Source of the DNA: Lysinibacillus sp. G4S2
GTDB taxonomy: Bacteria > Bacillota > Bacilli > Bacillales_A > Planococcaceae
Direction: 5' to 3'
Length of the DNA stretch: 64,000 bases
Assembly (NCBI RefSeq): GCF_030348505.1
Contig: NZ_JAUCFJ010000002.1
Location: forward strand, 1,492,001-1,556,000
This document shows, in pieces, positions 1 through 7,497 of this stretch. A model generated the notes under the pieces. The model saw nothing but the letters and a program-made list of their open reading frames with translations. It ran no database searches and had not been told where the DNA came from. Made by a program: the position numbers and the translations under genes. Position 1 is the stretch's first letter. Every line of letters begins with the position of its first letter.

Positions 1-1
1 T

Positions 2-1597
2 AATGAAACAGCAGAGTCGACTTCGGAATTATTAAAAGATATTTTACCAGAAAGTACGAATGCCCTTATTGCAATCAACCATGACAAAGTATCGTTTTCG
101 TTGCAGGAAGGTGTAAATAAAAAAGAAATACAAGATACGATATTAGCTAATAAATCTTTCCACGAAATTTTTCAATCCGATGAACCAATCATTAAAGAAA
201 TGATGATGCCGTCTTCCACAGACAAAGATACTATGGAATCATATGTCGTACTTGGTTTCCCATTAAATGTAGAAAATACAGTGCACGGAGCGGTCTTTAT
301 TTATCAAAGTCCAGATGCACTACATAAAACATCGAAAGAAACGACGAAAATTGTCATTTTATCTGCTGTCATTGCCTTTGTTCTTACGACATTTTTCGCC
401 TTTTTCCTATCATCACGAATTACGTCACCATTGCGTAAAATGCGTGAATTGGCGTTTGAAATTGCTAAAGGGAATTTTGAAGCGAAAATGCCAACAACAC
501 AAAATGATGAAATAGGCCAGCTTGCTGTTGCCTTTAATCAAATGGGACGACAATTGAAACACAATCTAGAAGTGATCAATCAAGAAAATGAACAGTTATC
601 AAATATTTTAACATCGATGACAGATGCGGTCATTACGTTTAATCGTGATCGTACAATACTATTAAGCAACCCACCAGCAGAGCGTTTGATGCAAGAATGG
701 TTTGTTAATAAAGGCTCGCAAAGTGCTAAACCAATCCCGCCAGAGCTATATCATATGCTGGATCATGTACTGATGTTTGAGGATAAGCTTGAAGAAGAAA
801 TTGAAATGGATGGAAGTTACTATACATTTACGATTAGCCCTCTTTATAGTGGGGAATCGATACGTGGAGCTGTTGCAGTTATTCGTGATATGACAGAGCA
901 ACATCGCTTAGAAAAACTACGTTCGGACTTTATTGCCAATGTGTCTCATGAATTACGGACGCCGATTTCGATGCTTCAGGGCTATTCAGAGGCCTTAATG
1001 GATGATGATTTTATTCAGGATCAAGAAGAACGAAATGAGATTACAAAAATTATTTATGATGAATCAAAACGTATGGGACGCCTCGTAACAGATTTGTTAG
1101 ATCTTGCGCGTATGGAATCTGGCCATATGACTCTTTACAAGGATGAGCTCCCAATTAATTCAACATTTGAACGAATTACTCAAAAATTTGCACAGGTTGC
1201 CAAAGAGAAGCATATACGTCTAATGTTTAACAGTGAATTTAATAACGAAGCTACGATTAGTATGGATGAGGATCGGATTGAACAAGTGTTAACGAATTTA
1301 ATTGATAATGCTCTCCGTCATACTACTGAGGGGTCGGTAAAAGTTAAGGTTGAGCAGGAGCCAACCTTTGCCAAAATATCTGTTCAGGATACAGGGCATG
1401 GTATCCCGCAAGAGGACTTGCCATATGTCTTTGAACGTTTCTATAAAGCAGATAAGGCACGTACGCGTTCCAAAGGTGGAACTGGCCTAGGTTTAGCTAT
1501 TGCTAGAAATATTGTTAAGGCACATTCAGGCACTATTATGGTAGATAGTGAGCTGAAAGTGGGAACTACCTTCACGTTTTATTTACCATTCGATTAA
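2..1597 (+). CDS. resE: ResE-like sensor histidine kinase, 5' end outside window
   Basis: The reading frame is open from base 2, so the N-terminus lies upstream of the window; an internal TTG at 101 is not the true start. Visible in order: the end of an extracellular sensor region, one membrane segment (about bases 345-410), a HAMP linker, a PAS region, the HisKA H-box (NVSHELRTPISML, phospho-acceptor His) and the HATPase domain with N box (NLIDNALRH) and G boxes (DTGHGIP, GGTGLGLA). In Bacillus subtilis, ResE phosphorylates ResD to control respiration genes, and resE is followed by sigX-rsiX. The same order here is the main reason for the name. resD should lie just left of the window. The kinase class is certain; the exact identity is likely. 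Confidence 0.85.
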   Translation, partial: NETAESTSELLKDILPESTNALIAINHDKVSFSLQEGVNKKEIQDTILANKSFHEIFQSDEPIIKEMMMPSSTDKDTMESYVVLGFPLNVENTVHGAVFIYQSPDALHKTSKETTKIVILSAVIAFVLTTFFAFFLSSRITSPLRKMRELAFEIAKGNFEAKMPTTQNDEIGQLAVAFNQMGRQLKHNLEVINQENEQLSNILTSMTDAVITFNRDRTILLSNPPAERLMQEWFVNKGSQSAKPIPPELYHMLDHVLMFEDKLEEEIEMDGSYYTFTISPLYSGESIRGAVAVIRDMTEQHRLEKLRSDFIANVSHELRTPISMLQGYSEALMDDDFIQDQEERNEITKIIYDESKRMGRLVTDLLDLARMESGHMTLYKDELPINSTFERITQKFAQVAKEKHIRLMFNSEFNNEATISMDEDRIEQVLTNLIDNALRHTTEGSVKVKVEQEPTFAKISVQDTGHGIPQEDLPYVFERFYKADKARTRSKGGTGLGLAIARNIVKAHSGTIMVDSELKVGTTFTFYLPFD

Positions 1598-2010
1598 AGC
1601 ATCACTACTAACTTATTTCAGTCGGTGTCCAAACCCCACTGAAATAGGGGAACTCAGTCTAAGAACGCTACGCCCTGAGGCAATTTATCTGTGCGAAAGC
1701 GAAGCGACAGCCATACACGACTGAGTGACCAACATCATGTTGCTGTCGCTACGTTAGCACTGCGTTTTCGCACAAAAAAACATCTGTTGGCCTAAAGTCT
1801 CTGGCCATGTCATGCAATCGGAAAGGAGTTTCACATAGGATGTTAGCCTAAAAATCATCGCATCCATGCTATAACGGCTAACTGACCTGCCTCGTGCAGG
1901 CCTAAGTACAAAGTCGATTCCGGATGCAATTATGCCGAGGCGAAATTGATGAAGTGGTATTAATTGGATGTAACTTCTGTGAACATTTAGACGACAAATA
2001 TAATAGAACG
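1598..2010. repeat. Repeat-filled gap between resE and sigX
   Basis: About 420 bases without a gene. It starts with an inverted repeat (ATTTCAGT ... ACTGAAAT, about 1616-1645). It then contains the segment ending GAGTGACCAACATCATGTT, which recurs reverse-complemented at about 36.80-36.90 kb. One 38-bp-family unit lies forward (GTGCGAAAGCGAAGCGACAG, about 1690-1710) and a degenerate one lies in reverse (about 1740-1773). Near 1926 is the short motif AATTATGCCGAGGC. The junction looks like a nested insertion of intergenic repeats. Confidence 0.7.
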
Positions 2011-2023
2011 GGGGTGGAGTGCT

Positions 2024-2557
2024 TTGAATGACTCCGTGTTCCATCGACTATACGATGCATACCATCAAGACGTGTTCCAGTTTCTTATTTATTTAGTAAA
2101 AAACCGTACACTTGCTGAGGATTTAGCGCACGAAGTATATGTTCGCGTATTACGCTCGTATGATCAATTTGCCGGAAATAGCAGTGAAAAGACATGGCTT
2201 TTTGCAATTGCTAAAAATGTCGCGATTGATCATTTTAGAAAGCAGGCTGTACGCCAAAAACATTCACTCGATTTTTTTGATTGGGAAACGGAACAGCTAC
2301 ATTCAACCACACCATCACCCGAAGATATACTGCAAGCTAGTGATGAATTTATGCAGGTACAATCCGCACTTGAAAACTGTACAGGTGACCAAAAAATGGT
2401 CATTATTATGCGCTACTTTCAAGATTTATCGATTGCAGAAACAGCGCAAATACTTGATTGGACAGAAGCGAAGGTAAAAACCACTCAGCATCGTGCCATA
2501 AAATTTTTAAGGCAACAGCTACAACAGGTTAGAGAACAGGAGGCGAAATGGCAATGA
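2024..2557 (+). CDS. sigX: ECF RNA polymerase sigma factor SigX
   Basis: 177 residues, normal for an ECF sigma factor. Region 2 lies at residues 8-50 (DAYHQDVFQFLIYLVKNR, AEDLAHEVYVRVLR). Region 4 lies at about 112-165 and carries a helix-turn-helix (LSIAETAQILDWTEAKVKTT). The TTG start is chosen because GGGGTGGAG sits 5-7 bases upstream; the ATG at 2028 is out of frame. Its end overlaps the next gene by 10 bases, the usual coupling of an ECF factor with its anti-sigma factor. In B. subtilis SigX controls cell-envelope charge and antimicrobial-peptide resistance. Placement after resE supports the name. Confidence 0.88.
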   Translation: MNDSVFHRLYDAYHQDVFQFLIYLVKNRTLAEDLAHEVYVRVLRSYDQFAGNSSEKTWLFAIAKNVAIDHFRKQAVRQKHSLDFFDWETEQLHSTTPSPEDILQASDEFMQVQSALENCTGDQKMVIIMRYFQDLSIAETAQILDWTEAKVKTTQHRAIKFLRQQLQQVREQEAKWQ

Positions 2558-3807
2558 CACATAGTCAATTTGATGATGACCAACTTGAACATGTATTAAA
2601 TAATGCCCCTAAGCTTTCTGACCGCCGTTCGAAAGAAGAAGTTTTAAATCGATTATTGGCAGATCCTCGCTTACAGGAAAATATCCATCTTCAAAAAGCC
2701 ATACAACAACCGATAGATGCTGAAATAATAACCAATGAGCAACAACACAGTACCGATACGCAACAAGCAAGTGCCGAGACCGAGATAGCAAAAAAGAAAG
2801 TACGTAAATGGCCAATCTTGCTGAGTGTTGCAGCTGTTTTTGCTCTAACATTACTTGTAGGCTCTATGTCTATGGATAATAAAGATGCAAAAATGGATCA
2901 AGCTTATGCTCCTGATACTTTTCAATTTTCTGCAATCCAGGATAATCGTGCTACAAAAAGCTTTGAAGACTATGACAATTTTATAGAATCTGAAATTGTA
3001 GCAAAATATTCACGTATCATGTCTCTACGATCATCTGTTTATCAGAAAGATTTAACAAATGCAGTGGTGTTTCACATTGGTTTGGCAAATCGTGATAAGG
3101 AAAATGCACCAATGACTTATACCACTCCGAACGAAAGAGTAGCTACTGATATTAGGGAAAAGAAGCCTGCAACATCACAAATGTATGAAGAGTATGCACA
3201 AAAAATTGATGAGGGATCAAAGGGCTTTACTAATCATCAGCCATACAAAGGAGAATTGAGGGAGAAGGACGATAAACTTGTTCATGTATTGCCGAAAGAA
3301 GATGGCTATGATGTTGCTTCTGCGGATAAAAGCGAATACGCTGAAACAGTACAAGATACATTCCCAGACTCAGAATATAAAGACATTGATACTGAAAAAT
3401 CAGAGGGTACAGCTAATGAGTCTCCTCAAGAAGAAGGAGAGCAAAATAAGTCTATTGCAGTAACAAAATCAACTCATTTATCACCTGATTCTAACAAAAC
3501 TTATTCCACTGTAACAGAAGCTCTTATCGATATGGGAAATAAAAAGAATGATGGATACGTTCCGGTAGTTCCTGAAAATGTGACATACACTGTAGAAGAA
3601 ATAGCTGAAGGTGTTGTCGTTACATTTAATGAGCCGCTTGATTTAACAACAATGGATGCGGTTCGTGCAACTCAATTAATTGAAGCAATGATGCGCACTG
3701 CTGCAAGCTTTGATAAACAAGTACGTCTAGACAATGTTGTACAGGAGAGCTGGGATGGATTTGATTTGAAAAATTTCTTACCAAAGCCTGTAGGAGCCAA
3801 TAAATAA
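2548..3807 (+). CDS. rsiX: Anti-sigma factor RsiX-like membrane protein
   Basis: 419 residues. The first ~85 are cytoplasmic and acidic. One membrane segment follows (KWPILLSVAAVFALTLLVG, residues 88-106), then a long extracellular part. The start is an ATG after ACAGGAGG and lies inside the sigX end (ATG...TGA overlap). This topology and coupling are those of an anti-sigma factor that holds SigX at the membrane. The C-terminal ~70 residues are conserved-looking, while the middle (about 220-310) is rich in E, K, D and S and probably disordered. The name rests on position and topology. Confidence 0.8.
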   Translation: MAMTHSQFDDDQLEHVLNNAPKLSDRRSKEEVLNRLLADPRLQENIHLQKAIQQPIDAEIITNEQQHSTDTQQASAETEIAKKKVRKWPILLSVAAVFALTLLVGSMSMDNKDAKMDQAYAPDTFQFSAIQDNRATKSFEDYDNFIESEIVAKYSRIMSLRSSVYQKDLTNAVVFHIGLANRDKENAPMTYTTPNERVATDIREKKPATSQMYEEYAQKIDEGSKGFTNHQPYKGELREKDDKLVHVLPKEDGYDVASADKSEYAETVQDTFPDSEYKDIDTEKSEGTANESPQEEGEQNKSIAVTKSTHLSPDSNKTYSTVTEALIDMGNKKNDGYVPVVPENVTYTVEEIAEGVVVTFNEPLDLTTMDAVRATQLIEAMMRTAASFDKQVRLDNVVQESWDGFDLKNFLPKPVGANK

Positions 3808-3930
3808 TATATGCCATAAATTGCATAACATTGACCGGATCACCAAAAGTTGTGGAATATATTTATTAAAAACATATGTCGTGTAAACTTCAACAAATAG
3901 ATGAACGAAATTTAATAAATAATTTTTAGG

Positions 3931-3975
3931 AGCATTCTCGTAGCTATATGTGCGAGAATGCTTCTGTCTTTTTTA
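3931..3975 (+). terminator. Terminator of sigX-rsiX
   Basis: A perfect 10-bp stem, AGCATTCTCG (3931-3940) with CGAGAATGCT (3953-3962), is followed by TCTGTCTTTTTT. Confidence 0.85.
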
Positions 3976-4382
3976 TGAGCTACTCATCTGAAGCTTTGGA
4001 TGATGCTTGTTAAAAAAGTATTCCATGTGTGGTTTTAAAATAAAGTTTGATCTTAAAGTTTGATAAGAAATCTTGTTAGTTAAAGCTTCTTAGGCGCTAC
4101 ATGGATGGCTAACTGGTGCGTTAATTAAAGATCATTGAGTTGCATAGGCAGCTCTTTTTTTCTTTATTGAACAAATGGGGCAGGTTAGTCAAACAAAGGG
4201 ATTATTTTTTATAAACTACGTTGTGACGCATAAAATATACATTGAAACGATGTAGGGTTAATAATTAATAATTTTTAACAACCGGTGCAAGAGTTGCTGA
4301 ACAAACATGATATTGGCAACTCTTTTTCTTATTAGAGTAAGTTTTATTAACCTATCAAGGCATAAATTACAAAAAAAGGTAT
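3976..4382. other. Intergenic remnants: repeat fragment and orphan terminator
   Basis: No convincing gene. GCGCTACATGGATGGCTAAC at 4093-4112 is the outer arm of the two-hairpin repeat found at 10.7-17.6 kb. AAGAGTTGC (4289-4297) pairs with GCAACTCTT (4316-4324) and is followed by T residues: a terminator with no gene in front of it, suggesting a deleted gene. Confidence 0.5.
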
Positions 4383-4410
4383 TTGCGATTTTGTGTAGAA
4401 TTGGTATATA
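4383..4410 (+). promoter_or_regulatory. Candidate sigma-A promoter of the leader/kinase unit
   Basis: TTGCGA (4383-4388), a 16-base spacer, then TATATA (4405-4410). It lies about 50 bases before the leader ORF, so transcripts would carry the leader. The -35 is a weak match. Confidence 0.45.
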
Positions 4411-4462
4411 TAGGGCTATATATTTAATTTTTATAGCCGAAAATCAAGGAAGGGGTGACATA

Positions 4463-4516
4463 TTGAAAATGATAGAATTTCAAAATAGCATGCTAATGAG
4501 AGGGATTACTTCTTAA
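4463..4516 (+). CDS. Short leader peptide upstream of APH-type kinase
   Basis: A TTG-started ORF of 17 codons (MKMIEFQNSMLMRGITS) preceded by AAGGGGTGA at 4450-4458, the right distance for a ribosome site. Its last codons lie inside one arm of an RNA stem (4498-4508) whose partner arm (4525-4534) can instead cover the ribosome site of the next gene. Length, position and overlap with the stem are those of attenuator leader peptides of resistance genes. No homology is recognised. Confidence 0.55.
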   Translation: MKMIEFQNSMLMRGITS

Positions 4517-4550
4517 CTAAGGTTTAATCCTCTCAAAGGTAATGGGAGGA
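4498..4550 (+). promoter_or_regulatory. Putative translational attenuator with exclusive hairpins
   Basis: Arm 1, GAGAGGGATTA (4498-4508, inside the leader ORF), pairs with arm 2, TAATCCTCTC (4525-4534), with one bulged G. Arm 2 can also pair through TCCTCTC (4528-4534) with GGGAGGA (4544-4550), the ribosome site of the kinase gene, leaving a 9-base loop. The two pairings exclude each other. Arm 1:arm 2 frees the ribosome site; arm 2:arm 3 hides it. A ribosome sitting on arm 1 would therefore favour the closed form, and a stall earlier in the leader the open one. Drawn by eye, no energy calculated. Confidence 0.55.
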
Positions 4551-4560
4551 AAAATAAAAG

Positions 4561-5547
4561 ATGATGGATTTAGGAAGCATGGTAAGAGGAGTAGCTTCTG
4601 ATGCAGTCGCTCAGAGTCTCGTTCAATTCTGGGAATATGACGAGGGAACTTTGGAGTTGTGGCGTGCAAGTTCAAACTTTGTGTATGCTTTTGAACGTAA
4701 TCAAGTTCAATATTTTTTGAGATTGAGTTTTGAACAGGATAAATCTATTGAACAAATAAAAGCTGAGTTAGAGTTTATGCAATATTTACAATTAAATGGA
4801 TTTCCATCGGTAACACCAATTCAATCAATAAGTGGAGAACTGATTGAAACACTAAAAACACCAGAAGGAACGTTTATTGCTGTTGTCTTTAGTGCAGCAA
4901 ACGGAATCAATTTGGATGCCGATACAATTACTGCAAAACAGATGGAGGAATGGGGAAAATCACTTGCCTCTCTTCATTTTTTGTCAAAAACTTTTGAGCC
5001 AGAGTCTGAAAGAAGAAAGAGTTGGCTGGACACAGTACAATTCATGGACGGTGTATTTAAAAAGCATCCAGGAGAACAAATAGCCCTTCAAGAGCTAAGT
5101 AGAGTGACGAATTGGCTTCAATCGTTACCTACTAATAAAGATGTGTTCGGATTGATACACTATGATTTTCAATTGGATAATATCTTTTTTGAAGAGGATA
5201 AGGACCAAAGCTTCAATGTAATAGACTTTGATGATGCAATATATCACTGGTATGCACTTGATATTGTAACAGCACTTGATGATTTAATTGACGATGACAA
5301 TCCTCATTCAAAATTACTGCTTCAATCTTTCTTGATCGGATACCGTTCCAAAATGGATTTAGAAAATGATGTAGTGGCTCAATTTCCGCAGTTTCAAAGA
5401 TATGCAAACTTATATAAGTTCTCCAAAATATTAAAGTCTTTGGATTATGCTGAAATAAATGAAACGCCATCTTGGTTTGTTGGATTGAGGGGTAAATTAG
5501 TTCGTGTTGCAGATGAATTAAGACAAAGCTTTCAAAAACAATGGTAA
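4561..5547 (+). CDS. APH/choline-kinase family phosphotransferase
   Basis: 328 residues with the kinase-like APH fold. An N-terminal lobe has a nucleotide-binding region (residues ~30-60). The catalytic loop is LIHYDFQLDNIFF (His-Tyr-Asp in place of the usual His-Gly-Asp, with the Asn five residues on), followed by the metal-binding NVIDFDD. The family phosphorylates hydroxyls of antibiotics (aminoglycosides, macrolides) or of cell metabolites such as choline, homoserine and sugars; the substrate cannot be read from the sequence. A regulated leader just upstream suggests an inducible resistance-type gene, but that is inference. The ribosome site GGGAGGA is 10 bases before the ATG. The gene is transcribed alone and ends at an inverted-repeat terminator. 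Confidence 0.8.
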   Translation: MMDLGSMVRGVASDAVAQSLVQFWEYDEGTLELWRASSNFVYAFERNQVQYFLRLSFEQDKSIEQIKAELEFMQYLQLNGFPSVTPIQSISGELIETLKTPEGTFIAVVFSAANGINLDADTITAKQMEEWGKSLASLHFLSKTFEPESERRKSWLDTVQFMDGVFKKHPGEQIALQELSRVTNWLQSLPTNKDVFGLIHYDFQLDNIFFEEDKDQSFNVIDFDDAIYHWYALDIVTALDDLIDDDNPHSKLLLQSFLIGYRSKMDLENDVVAQFPQFQRYANLYKFSKILKSLDYAEINETPSWFVGLRGKLVRVADELRQSFQKQW

Positions 5548-5572
5548 AAGGATAACAGGAAATAAATAAGGG

Positions 5573-5697
5573 GCTGGGACATAACTAGTCAAAACCTTAA
5601 AAAGCGCCAGAAATCAATTTTATAAACGTTGATTTCTCGCGTTTTTTTGATGTGAATTTTTTAAATTTTGCTTTGAAAATATACTTATGTCCCAGCT
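5573..5697. repeat. GCTGGGACATAA inverted-repeat element with inner terminator
   Basis: Outer arms GCTGGGACATAA (5573-5584) and TTATGTCCCAGC (5686-5697) are perfect 12-bp inverted repeats. Inside is a second stem (GCG..AGAAATCAA / TTGATTTCT.GCG, 5604-5641) followed by seven T residues, which would terminate the kinase transcript. The GCTGGGACATAA sequence is one I remember as a recurrent intergenic element in several Firmicutes. It also lies at the end of the small minus-strand ORF that follows. Confidence 0.7.
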
Positions 5698-5701
5698 TCC
5701 T

Positions 5702-5809
5702 TTATTTTTTTCTAAGCAGTGTATCTCCAAGAGGGATTCCAACCACAACAACCAAAACCGTTAGAATTACCAGGGCTCTAAAAATAAAATACGCAACTTG
5801 ATCGAACAT
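5702..5809 (-). CDS. 35-residue single-span membrane protein
   Basis: An ATG ORF with AAGGAGAG (5815-5822 on the plus strand) five bases upstream and a TAA stop. After a short N-terminus (MFDQVAYFIFRA) comes a strongly hydrophobic stretch (LVILTVLVVVVGIPLG), then a basic tail (LLRKK). Strong ribosome site, clean membrane span and positive tail argue for a real gene. Such peptides may be type I toxin-like, phage-holin-like or small regulators; I cannot tell which. It converges with the kinase gene, and the inverted-repeat element serves as the shared end. Confidence 0.6.
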   Translation of the reverse strand: MFDQVAYFIFRALVILTVLVVVVGIPLGDTLLRKK

Positions 5810-5992
5810 CGTATCTCTCCTTCTTTTCTTAATAATTCCTACCTTATATTCTGTAATTATCCAGCTCCTATTGAAGAGTCAAACAAAACTAATAAAGCAC
5901 AAAATCATTTGTGCTTTTTATAATATAGTTTACGTCATTACAACGTATGTATGCAGTCATCCCTTTTTAAATTTTGTGATCTTCAACAAGAG

Positions 5993-6025
5993 GGCACAAT
6001 TCTTGAAAATGAATTGTGCCTTTTT
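5993..6025 (+). repeat. Terminator-like repeat hairpin, copy 1
   Basis: GGCACAATTC (5993-6002) pairs with GAATTGTGCC (6011-6020), followed by TTTTT. Related copies occur at 6925-6955 (GCGCAATTC/GAACTGTGC, TTTTT, then CAGCAATGGGGCCA) and, decayed, near 9210-9260 and 10010-10040. The shared flank is ATCTTCAACAA before and CAGCAATCGGGCCA after: a dispersed intergenic element. Confidence 0.65.
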
Positions 6026-6140
6026 CAGCAATCGGGCCATTTAATGGAATAATATTACCAAGCAAAACTAGATTTCTATGTTAATATTAGTATTTGATTA
6101 TAAAAAATACTAAACCTAGGTGATAGTGGGAGAGATTGAG

Positions 6141-6713
6141 ATGATTTATATGAAGAAAGCAATGACACTTCTGGCTTTCATTTTTATTGGTATTTTTATG
6201 ATAGGCTCTTTTCCTTCGATTACAAGTGCTTGTTCGTGTGCATATTTACCAAGTGTAGAAGAAGAATTTGAACGTTCAAAAGCCGTATTTAGTGGGAAAG
6301 TTGTTGATATAAAAGAGAGACTAAGTTTAAAAGGATATACAACTAAATCAGTTCTTTTTGAGGTAACGAACACCTGGAAGGGTGTTGAACAATCACAAAT
6401 TATCATTACTACTGGTCAAGGTGGTGGAGATTGTGGATATAATTTTATAAAAGGAGAAGAATATTTGGTTTATGCTGACGAATCAAATATGTACGGGGCA
6501 AAATCACTTGTATCAGTCATTTGTAATCGTACTGATATGTTGAGTTCTTCTCAGGAGGATTTGGAGATACTTGGAGAAGGACAGCCCCCGATTGAAGAAG
6601 TTAATTTAAGTGGTAAATATTATAGAAATCATATATATATTTGGGCTACAGTTGCAATAGCTATTGGCATTGTTGTGTTTTACAATTTAAATAAAAGAAA
6701 AAGGTTGGATTAG
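6141..6713 (+). CDS. Exported Cys-rich, TIMP/netrin-like protein with C-terminal anchor
   Basis: 190 residues from the ATG at 6141, chosen because GGGAGA lies 7 bases upstream. The protein has an N-terminal signal segment (LLAFIFIGIFMIGSF), then CSCAYLPSVEEEF directly after the probable cleavage site. A beta-rich region follows, with two further cysteines (GGGDCGYNF and SVICNRTD), and the C-terminus has one membrane span with a basic tail (NLNKRKRLD). An N-terminal CxC, VFSGKVVDI and a later GxxYLVYA pattern resemble the TIMP-like (NTR fold) proteins found in bacteria. The function of these is unknown; a surface-anchored protein facing outwards is likely. Monocistronic. Confidence 0.6.
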   Translation: MIYMKKAMTLLAFIFIGIFMIGSFPSITSACSCAYLPSVEEEFERSKAVFSGKVVDIKERLSLKGYTTKSVLFEVTNTWKGVEQSQIIITTGQGGGDCGYNFIKGEEYLVYADESNMYGAKSLVSVICNRTDMLSSSQEDLEILGEGQPPIEEVNLSGKYYRNHIYIWATVAIAIGIVVFYNLNKRKRLD

Positions 6714-7160
6714 TGGTTGGATAAATGGTTATTGTAGAAAGAATTTTTGAACATTGCGATTAATGTTGATGATTTTACTGCTGTATATGGTAGCGACTTC
6801 TCGCTTTATATGGCATGGTTACGTATAGCTCTACTTGCAATTATTACTTTAATCTCTGGAATTAAGTTATTTAGTAAATAGAGAAAATTATCGTTATTCT
6901 TCTGAAGACATATTCCATTATCGAGCGCAATTCTTAAAGATGAACTGTGCCTTTTTCAGCAATGGGGCCAGATTGTTTAATAACATTCTTAAAAAAACTT
7001 TACTAACATTTGTTGAAATATTTCCTTTAGCTTTTTTATTTAAGTAGTGAGTTGTATTTATATAGTAAAATGTCATATGTAATTTAAGCGGGGTATGAAG
7101 AAATTTTTATTGACAAAATAATTTTTTTCTGTAAAATGAAAGACAATTCAAAAATATTTG
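6714..7160. other. Intergenic, possible coding remnant and repeat hairpin
   Basis: Codons around 6747-6840 read like a small protein with a membrane helix, but the frame breaks near 6838 (the hydrophobic continuation is in another frame), so this is at most a remnant. Copy 2 of the GCGCAATTC hairpin lies at 6925-6955. Nothing else is recognised before the T-box. Confidence 0.4.
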
Positions 7161-7167
7161 TATAGAA

Positions 7168-7442
7168 CAAAGGCTATGAAAAGAAATAGTATCAATTATT
7201 TTTACGAACAGAAAGTTACCGGTTGATGAGAGGTGCATGTAAAACGATTGAGAATTCATCTTGGAGCTGTGTACCGAAAAGATCATTCTAAGTAGGCTAC
7301 GCCGGTAAGCACCCGTAATCATGTGCGAGAGTATCGTCAAATGATCGTACTTCTTAAGGTAAGTAATGTGAATTGCTTATAAATTAAAGGTGGTAACACG
7401 AGTTGAATCGTCCTTTTGGTTAATCCAAAAGGGCGTTTTTTT
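7168..7442 (+). promoter_or_regulatory. T-box riboswitch
   Basis: The T-box consensus AAAGGTGGTAACACG lies at 7386-7400. The terminator CGTCCTTTTGG (7409-7419) / CCAAAAGGGCG (7425-7435) with seven T residues follows. Upstream, stem I is visible: TTACCGG (7216-7222) pairs with CCGGTAA (7302-7308), with GGAGCTG and AGTAGGCT in the usual places. T-boxes sense uncharged tRNA through a specifier codon in stem I and antiterminate. The bases GAAAAGATCATTC (7275-7287) fall where the specifier loop should be, but I could not fix the codon, so the amino acid is open. It controls the permease that starts 56 bases later. Confidence 0.88.
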
Positions 7443-7497
7443 ATTCCTTTTTTGAGCAAAGTATTTGAAAATCTAAACGTATTAGGAGCAAGACATT

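Noticed and set aside
1754..2044. 96-residue minus-strand ORF
   Set aside because: Lies across dispersed repeats and into the start of sigX; no ribosome site.
4307..4516. 69-residue ORF upstream of the kinase
   Set aside because: No ribosome site at its ATG and it spans an orphan terminator and a promoter; only its last 17 codons, with their own site, look translated.
6747..6882. Small membrane protein gene after the TIMP-like gene
   Set aside because: The hydrophobic C-terminal part is in a different frame from the start and the ribosome site is weak.
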